From the NCBI GenBank assembly GCA_019636675.1, contig JAHBXC010000006.1:1-64000 (forward strand): 64,000 nucleotides of DNA. Reading direction: 5' to 3'. The notes beneath the pieces were generated by a model, which saw only the letters and a list, made by a program, of their open reading frames with translations, had not been told where the DNA came from and made no database searches. The translations under genes and the position numbers were made by a program. This document shows, one piece after another, positions 55,201 to 63,390 of the stretch (position 1 is its first letter; every line of letters starts with the position of its first letter). This stretch comes from Phycisphaeraceae bacterium (GTDB taxonomy: Bacteria > Planctomycetota > Phycisphaerae > Phycisphaerales > UBA1924).

Positions 55201-56724
55201 TCAGCGCGCGGCCGCGCCGGCGGGGTTCGTGGGGGTGCTTTCGGAAGCTGGCGTGCCGCCCGAAGGAGCAGCAGCTCCCGGAGCAACGGGAATCGCGGTC
55301 GGCCCACCCGGAGACGTCAACGCTTCGGGGCCGAGAAGCTCGTCCAGATCAACTCCGGCGAGCGCCTCATCGCGTACCGCTTCAACGAGCCCGACTTTGG
55401 CTTCTTGTTGCCGCGTCAGGCTCTCCAAAAGCACCAGAGTGTTCACTTCGCCCAGCCGGGCCACCTGGCGGGCATCGGCGTATTGCGCGTCGACAAGCGG
55501 GACGATCTCCGATTCCAGGGTCGAGCGGCGCTGCGCCGCAGCCATGAGCCGCACCTCGGCCGAGCGAACGGCAGCGATGGTCTGCTCCAGCGTGGCCTCG
55601 GCCGCGGCACGGGTGACTTCGCGCTGCGCTCGCGCCTCGGCGATGCCGCGACGGTTGGCGTTCAAGATCGGAATTGGCACGGACAGCCCCAGCAGCACCT
55701 GGTCTTGGCCGTCCTCGTTCCCATAGCCAGGACCGATGTGCAAGTCCGGGTACTGCTTGCGGACTTCGAGTTCGAGGGCCTTCTCGGCGGCCTCGTACTC
55801 GGCGGTCGCGACCAGCATCGCCGGGTTCCGGCGTTGGAGCTCGGCGGTGTCCGTCCCGGAGTGCACGCTCGACCGGGCCGGCCCGACGCCGTCGGCGTGC
55901 AACCGAAGCGGGGCGTCGGGTGACATCCCCATGAGCTGGCGTAGCCGAAGGTCCGCCTCGCGAACTCGGGACTCAAGAACGGCGAGGTCCGCTGCCTTGG
56001 TTGCCTTCTCGATACGGAAGAGCCGCGCCTCGGTCCTGGCCATCTCCCCCGCCTGCTCCATCTTGTCGACGACCGATAGGATCTGGTCCACGCGGGACAG
56101 GAAGTCGCGCGTGACCGCGAGCTGCGCGTCCAGCGCCGACCACTCGCTCCATGCTCGGCGGACCGACGTCCGCACCATCCACTCGCGCTGGGCAACCCGT
56201 GCGAGTTCTGCGGCGTGTTCCACGCCGGCCCGCTGCTTCTCGATCTCTAGCCGCCCTGAGATCGGAATCGTGAGTCCCACGCTCGTGAAGACCTTCCACG
56301 GCTCAGGAGTGCTCTCGATGATGCGAGTGAGGTCAACGCCGATCGTTGGGTCTTCCCAAAGCCCTGCGTTCTCCGCGTTCGCCTGCGTGACTCCCGCCCG
56401 GAGGCGAGCGACTCGGAGGTCGGCGTTGAACACGAGGGCGATGACCTCGGCTTCCTCGCACGTGATGCCGTCGCCGGGGTCGAACGCCACCATCCCGTCA
56501 GCGGGCGATGGTGACCTCGCCGCGAGGCTTTCCGCGAACGTCCTGACTTCTGGACTTTCCGGCGTGCGTGCCAGAAACGCGGCTTGGTGTCCGGTCATGT
56601 CGAGCGGCCGTCGCTCGTACGACTGGCAGCCTCCCGCGGCGAGAGCGACGAGTGCAGCCAGCGAAAGCCCCGCGAATCGCCGGCGCAGTCCGCCTTCGGA
56701 CCGGTCTTCGTGTGATCTGACCAT
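55201..56724 (-). CDS. czcC: CzcC-type outer-membrane channel (TolC family) lipoprotein
   Basis: 507 residues; ATG at 56724 with GGAGAC 6 bases upstream. Lipobox A-A-G-G-C. The outer membrane efflux repeats are visible as two similar halves: NADLRVARLRAGVTQANAENAGLWEDP and NPAMLVATAEYEAAEKALELEVRKQYPD, each with long helices, and SVGLTIPISGRLEIEK / LLGLSVPIPILNANRRG for the strand segments. The Ala/Pro-rich tail is disordered. Partner of the adaptor and the RND pump that follow. Confidence 0.9.
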   Translation of the reverse strand: MVRSHEDRSEGGLRRRFAGLSLAALVALAAGGCQSYERRPLDMTGHQAAFLARTPESPEVRTFAESLAARSPSPADGMVAFDPGDGITCEEAEVIALVFNADLRVARLRAGVTQANAENAGLWEDPTIGVDLTRIIESTPEPWKVFTSVGLTIPISGRLEIEKQRAGVEHAAELARVAQREWMVRTSVRRAWSEWSALDAQLAVTRDFLSRVDQILSVVDKMEQAGEMARTEARLFRIEKATKAADLAVLESRVREADLRLRQLMGMSPDAPLRLHADGVGPARSSVHSGTDTAELQRRNPAMLVATAEYEAAEKALELEVRKQYPDLHIGPGYGNEDGQDQVLLGLSVPIPILNANRRGIAEARAQREVTRAAAEATLEQTIAAVRSAEVRLMAAAQRRSTLESEIVPLVDAQYADARQVARLGEVNTLVLLESLTRQQEAKVGLVEAVRDEALAGVDLDELLGPEALTSPGGPTAIPVAPGAAAPSGGTPASESTPTNPAGAAAR

Positions 56725-56933
56725 TAAGGAGTCTCCAAACAGGTGGAAGCTCTGCCCATCAGGACCGTCCGCAACGCGGAACCGCGGCGAACACCGCTAA
56801 GCGAGATCCAGCCCAAGTTGTGGTGGGAACAACGCCAAGACCTGCGTGGATGCCGAAAGGCCCACAGCAGGAAAGCGACATCGCCCGCCAATCGAGACAA
56901 TCGTCCGAAAGGCGGCGGGCGGGAACGTCGGCG

Positions 56934-57398
56934 CTAGATGAGGAGACGGGTCGTCTTCAGTGCCAACACCTGATCGGAGGCGCTGAAATCGGGGGGCTGG
57001 ACACGAGGCGGCACGGCAATCGGGGGATCGAAATCCCAAGCCATGACGACGGCAACAAGCAGGGGAACGACCAAAAGCCTCAGGTCTTGCCCATCTCCCT
57101 TGGGGTTGTTGGGAACCTGCTCTTCGCCCGGGACCGGCACATGAAGGTGGCAGCCGCACTCGTCGTCGGGGTGAAACGCGGTGCTGTACGGTCCCTCGTC
57201 GTGGCCCGGGGCGCCAACGCCGCTTCCCGCGTGAGCCATGCCCTGCGTGTCACAATGCGAGCACACTTCGGCAGTTTCCGATTCGTGCGTTCCGCAGTCT
57301 CCGACCGGAATGCAAAGCACCCGCCCCGAAGCCGACGCGATCACCCCCTGCACGACGAGCAGGAGCATGGCGACGAGTTTGACTAGGGCTGGGGACAT
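56934..57398 (-). CDS. Small His/Cys membrane protein at head of metal operon
   Basis: 154 residues. N-terminal helix MSPALVKLVAMLLLVVQGVIAS, then a Cys/His-rich stretch (CIPVGDCGTHESETAEVCSHCDTQGMAHAG; DDECGCHLHVPV) and a second helix (LRLLVVPLLVAVVMAWDF). No family recognised. Its place at the promoter-proximal end of the czc genes and its metal-ligand residues suggest a role in metal sensing or capture in the periplasm. A 209-bp gap with no gene separates it from czcC. Confidence 0.68.
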   Translation of the reverse strand: MSPALVKLVAMLLLVVQGVIASASGRVLCIPVGDCGTHESETAEVCSHCDTQGMAHAGSGVGAPGHDEGPYSTAFHPDDECGCHLHVPVPGEEQVPNNPKGDGQDLRLLVVPLLVAVVMAWDFDPPIAVPPRVQPPDFSASDQVLALKTTRLLI

Positions 57399-58011
57399 CT
57401 GGTGTGGTGTATCGGCTGGGCAGAGTATACCGCTTCAGTCAGGCTTCGGTTCGCTCGTTTCCTGGGTTGCGCCGCGCGTTAACCGCCCAAGACTTGGCTG
57501 CTTGTGCTGCTGGACCGCCGAGAACCCGTTTGTCGGGGTTGCGGATACAAAGCTTGCCAGGCCCGTGCCCACAGCACTCGCGCCAGTTCACTTACTGGCT
57601 GGGAGACCGGATGGCACCGCTTGGGGCATCCGCAGCGGGGTGCGGCGATCTCGGGTTCGCCATCGCCCAAAGGCGGGTCATGGGGGGCAGCACGCACACG
57701 CGAGCCTCGGAAGAGTCGCTGATGCGGAGACTCTGCTTTCGACCGTCGCCGAGGCGCGTCCGGTCAAGGCTTGAGGGCAGGTGCTCTGAACGGGGAGTAC
57801 TGATCCTCCAACCTGCCGTACTTCGTAGCCGCCATTACTCGACCGGAGGTGCCACGTGTGTCTGCTTGTCCAACATCGGCGCGAACATCCTTGTCGAACG
57901 CGATGAGACGTTGACGGCTCGCGTCTGTGCAGCACGATTGAGTGGCGCGGTCTAAGTGTCGACGATGATTGTGGTGAGTGGTTGGTTCTGGATGCACGAC
58001 ACTGAAGTGCG
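57399..58011. other. Region between metal operon and LRR gene
   Basis: 613 bp. No open frame here resembles a protein; no MerR- or ArsR-type regulator is found. On the minus strand TATACT at 57424-57429 is a good -10 for the metal operon, 26 bases before the ATG at 57398; a clear -35 is not seen. Confidence 0.5.
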
Positions 58012-58977
58012 TCACAGCATCACCCGAAGCCGCGGCCGATGGCGGTTCAGTTCGCCGAGGGATGACTCCCTCACCTGCGTGCCGCGGAGATCCAGGACCC
58101 GCAGGGCGGGGAACATGTCCGGGAACAGCATCCTCCGAAGCACGTGGTCGGTCAGGTCGTTCCGCCGCAGCGAGAGGCGGGTGATCGCCGTCAGGTTCTG
58201 GCCTGGCCCCTCCAGCAGATCGAACATCTCGTCGCTGACGCGCGGCGAGTCGCTCACATCCAGGTGCGTGATTCGCTTCACCAACGGTGTGCCCGAGGCC
58301 GCGAAGCAGGCCAGGTCCTCGTCCGAGATCTGGTTGCCGGCCAGACCGATGCGGTGCAGGCTCGGGAGCGCCCGGTCGCCGTGCGCGAGGTCCATCAACG
58401 CCCGATGGTTGAGCCCGCAGAAGCCGAGGTTCAGGGCCTCAAGGTTGACCAATGCCGAGTCCTCGTGCCGCAGGAACTCGGTCGCGGCGGGGCCGAGGTA
58501 GTTCTGCGCGACACAGAGCCTGACGAGATGGCAGAGGCCCGTGCCGCGACCGAGCAGTAGGCGGAGTGATTCGCCCGAGAGCCAGTTTTGACGGAGGTTC
58601 AGGTCATTGAGGATCGGCATCGCGTCGGGCTCGCAGAGCATCCGAACGCCCTCGTCGGTGACCTCCGACCAGCGGACCCACAGCTTCATGAGCCGGCTCA
58701 GGTAGGAGTCCGGCCGCGTGATGATCTCGACCGCCGAGTCATCCAACAGGGCGCTGTCGATGACCAGAGACCGCAACGCTTCCAGCGGGCGTCCGTCGTT
58801 CAGGAGCCGGAGTGTCTGGTTGCCGACGGAGTAGAAGAAGTACGGATCGCAGAGCCGGAGATCCTCGACGAAGGCCCAGTGCTCCAACTCCCAGCTCTCA
58901 TCGACAGCGAACCCCGCCGCCTCGCGGCCCATCCCCTCCAGGAATCCTTCATGAGTCCAGTACTGCTGGGGTTCCAC
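58012..58977 (-). CDS. Leucine-rich-repeat protein (ribonuclease-inhibitor type)
   Basis: 321 residues; GTG at 58977 chosen because GGGAGGT lies 7 bases upstream, though the frame extends to an ATG at 59064. The N-terminal part (EHWAFVEDLRLCDPYFFYSVGNQTLRLL) is of the type seen in planctomycete TIGR02996-like LRR proteins. At least six irregular repeats follow: LRSLVIDSALLDDSAVEII, LMKLWVRWSEVTDEGVRML, LNDLNLRQNWLSGESLRLL, LEALNLGFCGLNHRALMDL, LHRIGLAGNQISDEDLACF, ITRLSLRRNDLTDHVLRRM. A protein-binding scaffold; partner unknown. No signal peptide. Confidence 0.78.
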   Translation of the reverse strand: MEPQQYWTHEGFLEGMGREAAGFAVDESWELEHWAFVEDLRLCDPYFFYSVGNQTLRLLNDGRPLEALRSLVIDSALLDDSAVEIITRPDSYLSRLMKLWVRWSEVTDEGVRMLCEPDAMPILNDLNLRQNWLSGESLRLLLGRGTGLCHLVRLCVAQNYLGPAATEFLRHEDSALVNLEALNLGFCGLNHRALMDLAHGDRALPSLHRIGLAGNQISDEDLACFAASGTPLVKRITHLDVSDSPRVSDEMFDLLEGPGQNLTAITRLSLRRNDLTDHVLRRMLFPDMFPALRVLDLRGTQVRESSLGELNRHRPRLRVML

Positions 58978-59357
58978 GACCGCACCTCCCGTTCCACGCC
59001 CGCCCGGCCTCGTGCCGGGTTCCGGTCGTGCACTCGGTTCGCCGGCCGAGTGATGAGGGATCACTCCGCCGGCACACCTCGTGAAAAAATCCTCCGGAGC
59101 CCCTCGGACTCATGCCGTCCGGCGGGGTGTGTGGTGGGGGGCGGGGGAAGCCGGCCCGCAAGCACCGGGTGGGGGCAGCGTGCGGGCAGCCGGCGCTGCG
59201 CTCGTCATCGGGGGCCCCCTTGCGAGCCCCGACGACGACCGCCGAGCCGGCAGGAACACCCAGCGAGGGAATCCAACCCACTGGGGATCTGGTCCCTGGA
59301 ATCGCCTATGAGCGTGTGCGTCGCACCCGGCCACTCCTCCCGTCCGTACCGCTGTAC

Positions 59358-59621
59358 ATGCTGGAGATCACCATCGACAAGCTCCCGGGCGGCGATTCGG
59401 GCCGCAGGCAGTGCCTCGCACGCGTCACGCTCACCAACACCGGCCAGGGAACCGGCGGCGTCAAGACCTACGACGTGCGCATCACGCACTCCGTTGGGCA
59501 AGACCGTGCGGGCCTCCCGACCGATTCGTGCCGCACCTTCGGGAACGACCACGAGGATGTGATCCGCCTCGTCCATCGGGCCCTCGGCCGGCTGCTGGGT
59601 CCGACCGACCAGGAGCGGTGA
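59358..59621 (+). CDS. Small hypothetical protein
   Basis: 87 residues from ATG 59358: MLEITIDKLPGGDSGRRQCL at the start and NDHEDVIRLVHRALGRLLGP at the end give a compact alpha/beta small protein. The true start is uncertain (an upstream GTG at 59319 is in frame), and there is no good ribosome site. Its 3' end overlaps the convergent replication-like gene by about 140 bp, which weakens the call for one of the two ends. No family recognised. Confidence 0.45.
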   Translation: MLEITIDKLPGGDSGRRQCLARVTLTNTGQGTGGVKTYDVRITHSVGQDRAGLPTDSCRTFGNDHEDVIRLVHRALGRLLGPTDQER

Positions 59622-60981
59622 GACTCCCGCGGCTCGGGTCCACCGACGCGAGTGACCGCCGCACCAGCTCGCGGACCCGTTCGGCCGGGAGCTCCTCTTT
59701 GCGATCGTGTCGTCGTTGATCAGCTTCATCACCAGGCCGCGAGGCGGGTTGGCTGACCATCCGCCAGACCGCCCGGGCCGCTGCGCGGGCCCGGTTCTCA
59801 TCCTCACCCGAAATGAACCGCCACAGCCCGCCCCGCACCACCGTGGCGAACAGCCCGCCCGCGTTGCTCGACGCCACCCGCCGGGCGTGGGCCGCGGCGG
59901 AGACGAACGCCATCGCTCCCGACTCGCTCCGCGTCGCGAGTCCCGCAGCCACAGCCCGCGAATACAACCGGGCCAGGCCCCCCACGCTCCGCAGGTCCTC
60001 GCCCCTCACGTGCCCGAGGCCCCGAGGATGTCCGCCCGCTCGCGGCCTGTCCCACGGCGAGGCACGAGCACCATCGGAGTTGCACCGCGTGCCCGGTCGC
60101 CGCACCGCGTTCGCCGTCGGTTGATGGTTTTCAGATCCCGCAAGGGAGTTGCACGTGTCTCTAAGGGGTGACACGCCGCCGCCGCCGGCGAGCACTGGGG
60201 GTGACAGGCGGAAGCACTGCACGCGAACACCAGCCCGCATTCGCACGAGTCCCGCCCCGGGCGTCGATTGCCACCGCAGGTTCCACGCCGACCACCCGCC
60301 GTGCCGGTTCATCACCCGCTGGGGTGCACGCTCACGCCGGAGCACGCCCGCCGTCGACAGCGTCGCCCGCGAACGCTTCACGCTCCGCCCGCTGATGCCG
60401 AACACCTCGGCCACCCAGGACGCCTTGCACAGCCCGCCCGAGGAGCACGCCTTCCGCCGGTTGAACAGGCACCGCAGCAGGTGCCCGAACGATGTCGCCA
60501 GCAGAGTCGGTGACTTCGACAAGCACAGCTCACGCACCAGCCGCCGCGGCACCGGCACTCGCCGCGACGGCGTCGCGACCTGTGCCATCGCATCGAGCAT
60601 CGGCCCTGGCCTCGACAGCACGACCTCCTCGACCGCTCCCGCGAGGTGCAGACTCTCTCGCGACCAGGCGACCAATCCAACCCGGCTCAGCCGCCGCAGG
60701 CTCTCGCGGACCGACCGGTCCGACCCCGCCCCCGTCAACACCCGCAGCTCGCCTGTCGTGTACGCCGCACGGCACCCTTTGCGAGCGCCGCATCGCCTCG
60801 CCACGGCCTCGAAACTCGCCAGCCAGACCCGGACGTCCAGTGGCCGCAGATCACCCGTCCTGCAGGCCCACCACGCCGCCAGAAACGCCCACGCCGGAAT
60901 CAACACGAACCCGCCCACCGGCTTCGTCGCCAGTTCCGGCGCCAGCCGCGTGCCGGTCCGCTCTTGAATGTTCGCTCCCAT
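59482..60981 (-). CDS. Winged-helix protein resembling plasmid/ICE replication proteins
   Basis: 499 residues; ATG at 60981 (MGANIQERTGTRLAP) with GGGAGGGTG upstream. FVLIPAWAFLAAWWACRTGDLRPLDVRVWLASFEAVARR, then two helix-turn-helix-like segments: ELRVLTGAGSDRSVRESLRRLSRVGLVAW and KASWVAEVFGISGRSVKRSRATLSTAGVLRR. Paired winged helices of this kind occur in plasmid initiators and in accessory-element proteins. A long Arg/Gly-rich second half is poorly conserved-looking, and the last 100 residues may be out of frame. Function is inferred from fold only. Confidence 0.6.
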   Translation of the reverse strand: MGANIQERTGTRLAPELATKPVGGFVLIPAWAFLAAWWACRTGDLRPLDVRVWLASFEAVARRCGARKGCRAAYTTGELRVLTGAGSDRSVRESLRRLSRVGLVAWSRESLHLAGAVEEVVLSRPGPMLDAMAQVATPSRRVPVPRRLVRELCLSKSPTLLATSFGHLLRCLFNRRKACSSGGLCKASWVAEVFGISGRSVKRSRATLSTAGVLRRERAPQRVMNRHGGWSAWNLRWQSTPGAGLVRMRAGVRVQCFRLSPPVLAGGGGVSPLRDTCNSLAGSENHQPTANAVRRPGTRCNSDGARASPWDRPRAGGHPRGLGHVRGEDLRSVGGLARLYSRAVAAGLATRSESGAMAFVSAAAHARRVASSNAGGLFATVVRGGLWRFISGEDENRARAAARAVWRMVSQPASRPGDEADQRRHDRKEELPAERVRELVRRSLASVDPSRGSLTAPGRSDPAAGRGPDGRGGSHPRGRSRRCGTNRSGGPHGLAQRSA

Positions 60982-61887
60982 GCTCACCCTCCCGAACGCG
61001 GGCCATCCTCGGCGCCCGCGGGCCGGCAGTCGGGAGAACGGTGTTTCAGGCTGGCGGGCTGGCCCGCACACCGGAGCGTCAGCGGCTGTGCCAGCCCACG
61101 CTCCATTCCTCGCTCTGATTGGGGTTTGACTTGGGTGCTCGATCCGATCTAGGTTCGATGCACCACGGCCGCCGGACACGGCTCAGTGAACGCGTGCGCA
61201 GCACCCGTTCGACCAAGTCCGGCCGGTCCGTCCCGCGAATCGCCAAGACGCGGCACGAGGATTCACCCCCTCACGCCCGTCCGAATGACTCGCTGTTCCC
61301 CGTTCTCCTTCTGCTCCAGTCACAAGATGACCACGCCGCGGCCCGCGATTCGACGAATCGCGGCGGGTCATCGCTCCTGGACTTCCTCTCGCACAGGCGA
61401 CGCAGTGCCGCAAGTTATGATCTCGGCCCGAGTGCCTGGACGCCAGTGCCTCGCCGGGAAACCGTGCCGCCGACCATCTGTGCCGGGCTCACGCCGATAC
61501 AAGCGGCACTGCCAACCCGCTACATGCTCTGCCTAGTCAACGCTCGCGGCCGCAACGGGGCTGTGGTCGGAAGCCGAGAATGGGACGGTGGCGGCGTCGG
61601 GCGTTCTTTCCATTCACGCGGATGAACGGATGAAACACCGGCTTATGTTGTTGACACACCAGCGCGAGCCGATACACTCTCCGCCCCTCCAGTACCTTAA
61701 CTATTCCCGTGGTGTTGCTCCGCGCGTCTGCCATTACGGCAGATCGGTTAGTGAGCGTTCACGCGCTGGCAGGGTTTTGGCAGGACGGGGCAGTCGCCAC
61801 ATGCCGTTTTGAGCCCGATGAGCCACATTTCTGGCTGCGCCGTTCGTTTGCGAAGTTTGGCATTCCCCTTGCCCAAACCCGGGGAAT
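60982..61887. other. Region upstream of CBASS operon
   Basis: 906 bp. Several open frames exist (for example from 61158 on the plus strand), but none has a recognisable protein, and TTGACT at 61127 with TAGGTT 18 bp later could be a promoter for one. I cannot support a gene. The right part carries the CBASS promoter at 61651-61678 and a leader of about 200 bases. Confidence 0.45.
61651..61678 (+). promoter_or_regulatory. Promoter candidate for the CBASS operon
   Basis: TTGACA at 61651-61656, a 16-bp spacer and TACACT at 61673-61678. It predicts a leader of about 200 bases before the nucleotidyltransferase ATG at 61888. Confidence 0.6.
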
Positions 61888-62877
61888 ATGCCAAACCCCA
61901 CCTCCACGCTCATCGACCCACCCATCGCCCACGCCGACGTCCGCCGCTTCGCGGAGGACAAGGTCAACCTGCCCGCTGACATCGCCAAGGAGCGCCGCCA
62001 GAAGGTCAACGACCTGCGCGAGCGCCTTGGGAAGTGGATGAAGGACCATCCCGATTGCGGTCTCGCCAAGTCGTATCTGTCCGGGAGCCTGGCAAAGGGC
62101 ACGGCACTCCGCACCTCCAGCGATGTCGATATCGCGCTCTACATCACGTATGACGGGGAGCGAAAAGCCAACCGTCAACTCTCCAACTGGATTGCGGAAC
62201 GCCTCCGGAAGGCCTATCCGCAGATGAGCCCTGACCAGATCGAGCCGCAGGAGTTCTCGGTCAAGATCAAGTTCAAGGAGGCCGGGGTGGACGTGGACAT
62301 CGTCCCGGTGTTCTACGAGGGCGACCCGCAGGACAAGGGCTGGCTGGTGTCGAAGAAGACGGGCCGGTTGATGCTCACCAGCATCCCTATGCACATTGCG
62401 TTCACCCGCAAGCGCAAGGACGCCCAGCCGCAGCACTTCGCCCAGGTCGTGCGCCTCATCAAGTGGTGGGCCGCCGAGCAGAAGGCGAAGGATGCGAACT
62501 TCCGGTTCAAGTCGTTCATGGTCGAACTGATCTGCGCTCACCTCGCCGACGGCGGGCAGGACTTCTCCGATTACCGCAAGGGGATGGAGGCTTTCTTCAA
62601 CTACATCGTCTCGACCGGCCTCAAGAGTCGGATCGCGTTCAAGGACTATTACCCCGCGTCGGACCTGCCGGGGTCGTTGCCGGACGTGGTGCAGATCTTC
62701 GACCCGGTGAACGCCAAGAACAACGTCGCTTCGCAGTACACCGAAGCCAATCGCAAACTCATCGTGGAAGCCGCGCAGGACGCGCTCAACGCCCTGATCG
62801 AAGCCCACACCGCCTCGACCAAAGCCGATGCCGTCGCCATGTGGCGGGTGGTGTTGGGGACTTCGTTCAGAGGGTAA
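61888..62877 (+). CDS. cdnC: CBASS CD-NTase, CdnC-like cyclic oligonucleotide synthase
   Basis: 329 residues. Makes a cyclic nucleotide alarm signal after phage infection. RFAEDKVNLP near the start; SGSLAKGTALRTSSDVDIAL gives the GS motif (G66, S67) and catalytic D79 and D81; VDVDIVPVFYEG gives the third acid (D135 or D137). HFAQVVRLIKWWA, NFRFKSFMVELICAHLADG and PVNAKNNVASQYT match, from memory, E. coli MS115-1 CdnC, which makes cyclic tri-AMP. Length and order fit. GGGGAA lies before the ATG. The HORMA gene starts 3 bases after its stop, so this is the first gene of a type III CBASS operon. Confidence 0.95.
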   Translation: MPNPTSTLIDPPIAHADVRRFAEDKVNLPADIAKERRQKVNDLRERLGKWMKDHPDCGLAKSYLSGSLAKGTALRTSSDVDIALYITYDGERKANRQLSNWIAERLRKAYPQMSPDQIEPQEFSVKIKFKEAGVDVDIVPVFYEGDPQDKGWLVSKKTGRLMLTSIPMHIAFTRKRKDAQPQHFAQVVRLIKWWAAEQKAKDANFRFKSFMVELICAHLADGGQDFSDYRKGMEAFFNYIVSTGLKSRIAFKDYYPASDLPGSLPDVVQIFDPVNAKNNVASQYTEANRKLIVEAAQDALNALIEAHTASTKADAVAMWRVVLGTSFRG

Positions 62878-62880
62878 CTC

Positions 62881-63390
62881 ATGACGCACAGTTACACGAC
62901 CACTTCGACTTTCACCACCTCCGATGCCCGCCGGGTCGGCGGTAAGGTGGCCGCCGACCTCCGCCAGATGCAGATGGCGTACGGCTGCCCGTCGGATCAG
63001 GAGATTGAAAAGTACTTGGGCGAACTTGTCACGCTTCTGGGCGACGGCTACTTGGACACCGTCATGTACGGGTTCAAGAAGGACGGCGCGTGGCTGCCGG
63101 CGACGCTGAGGTACACCGCCCTGTCGCTTGGCACGACCGGCGAAGGCGACCGATCCGGCACGGTCAAGCGAGGAGTGGAGACCGCTGGTGCGTACTTCAC
63201 GTCCTACCTCACGTACTCGCAGAAGTGGTGGAGCATCGGGGAAGACGCTCGCGCCCGGTACAAGGCGGGCTTGCCTATCCAGCGAGTGTCCGGCGAGGAA
63301 CCGAAAGCCCCGGGTGGGTGGATCGAGGACAAGTCGTACATCTCGGGTGGGGGCGGCGTTCGCCGTGCCGTGCTCGGGGGTGTCTCTTGA
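62881..63390 (+). CDS. cap7: CBASS HORMA-domain protein (Cap7)
   Basis: 169 residues. Bacterial HORMA: TSTFTTSDARRVGGKVAADLRQMQ (first helix), GYLDTVMYGFKKDGAWLPATLRYTA (central strands), SYLTYSQKWWSI, then a C-terminal safety-belt region ending KSYISGGGGVRRAVLGGVS. From memory it matches the E. coli MS115-1 HORMA over its whole length. In the known mechanism, closed HORMA bound to a phage peptide activates the CD-NTase, and the TRIP13-like ATPase reopens it to switch signalling off. Only one HORMA gene is present, as in the CdnC operon of E. coli. The next gene overlaps its stop (TTGA). Confidence 0.92.
   Translation: MTHSYTTTSTFTTSDARRVGGKVAADLRQMQMAYGCPSDQEIEKYLGELVTLLGDGYLDTVMYGFKKDGAWLPATLRYTALSLGTTGEGDRSGTVKRGVETAGAYFTSYLTYSQKWWSIGEDARARYKAGLPIQRVSGEEPKAPGGWIEDKSYISGGGGVRRAVLGGVS

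Noticed and set aside
57404..57955. Possible 183-codon gene before the metal operon
   Set aside because: No ribosome site, no known motif and composition like random high-GC DNA.
61119..61625. Possible 168-codon gene upstream of CBASS
   Set aside because: Low-complexity Arg/Ser/Pro content, no ribosome site and no motif; left as an open question.
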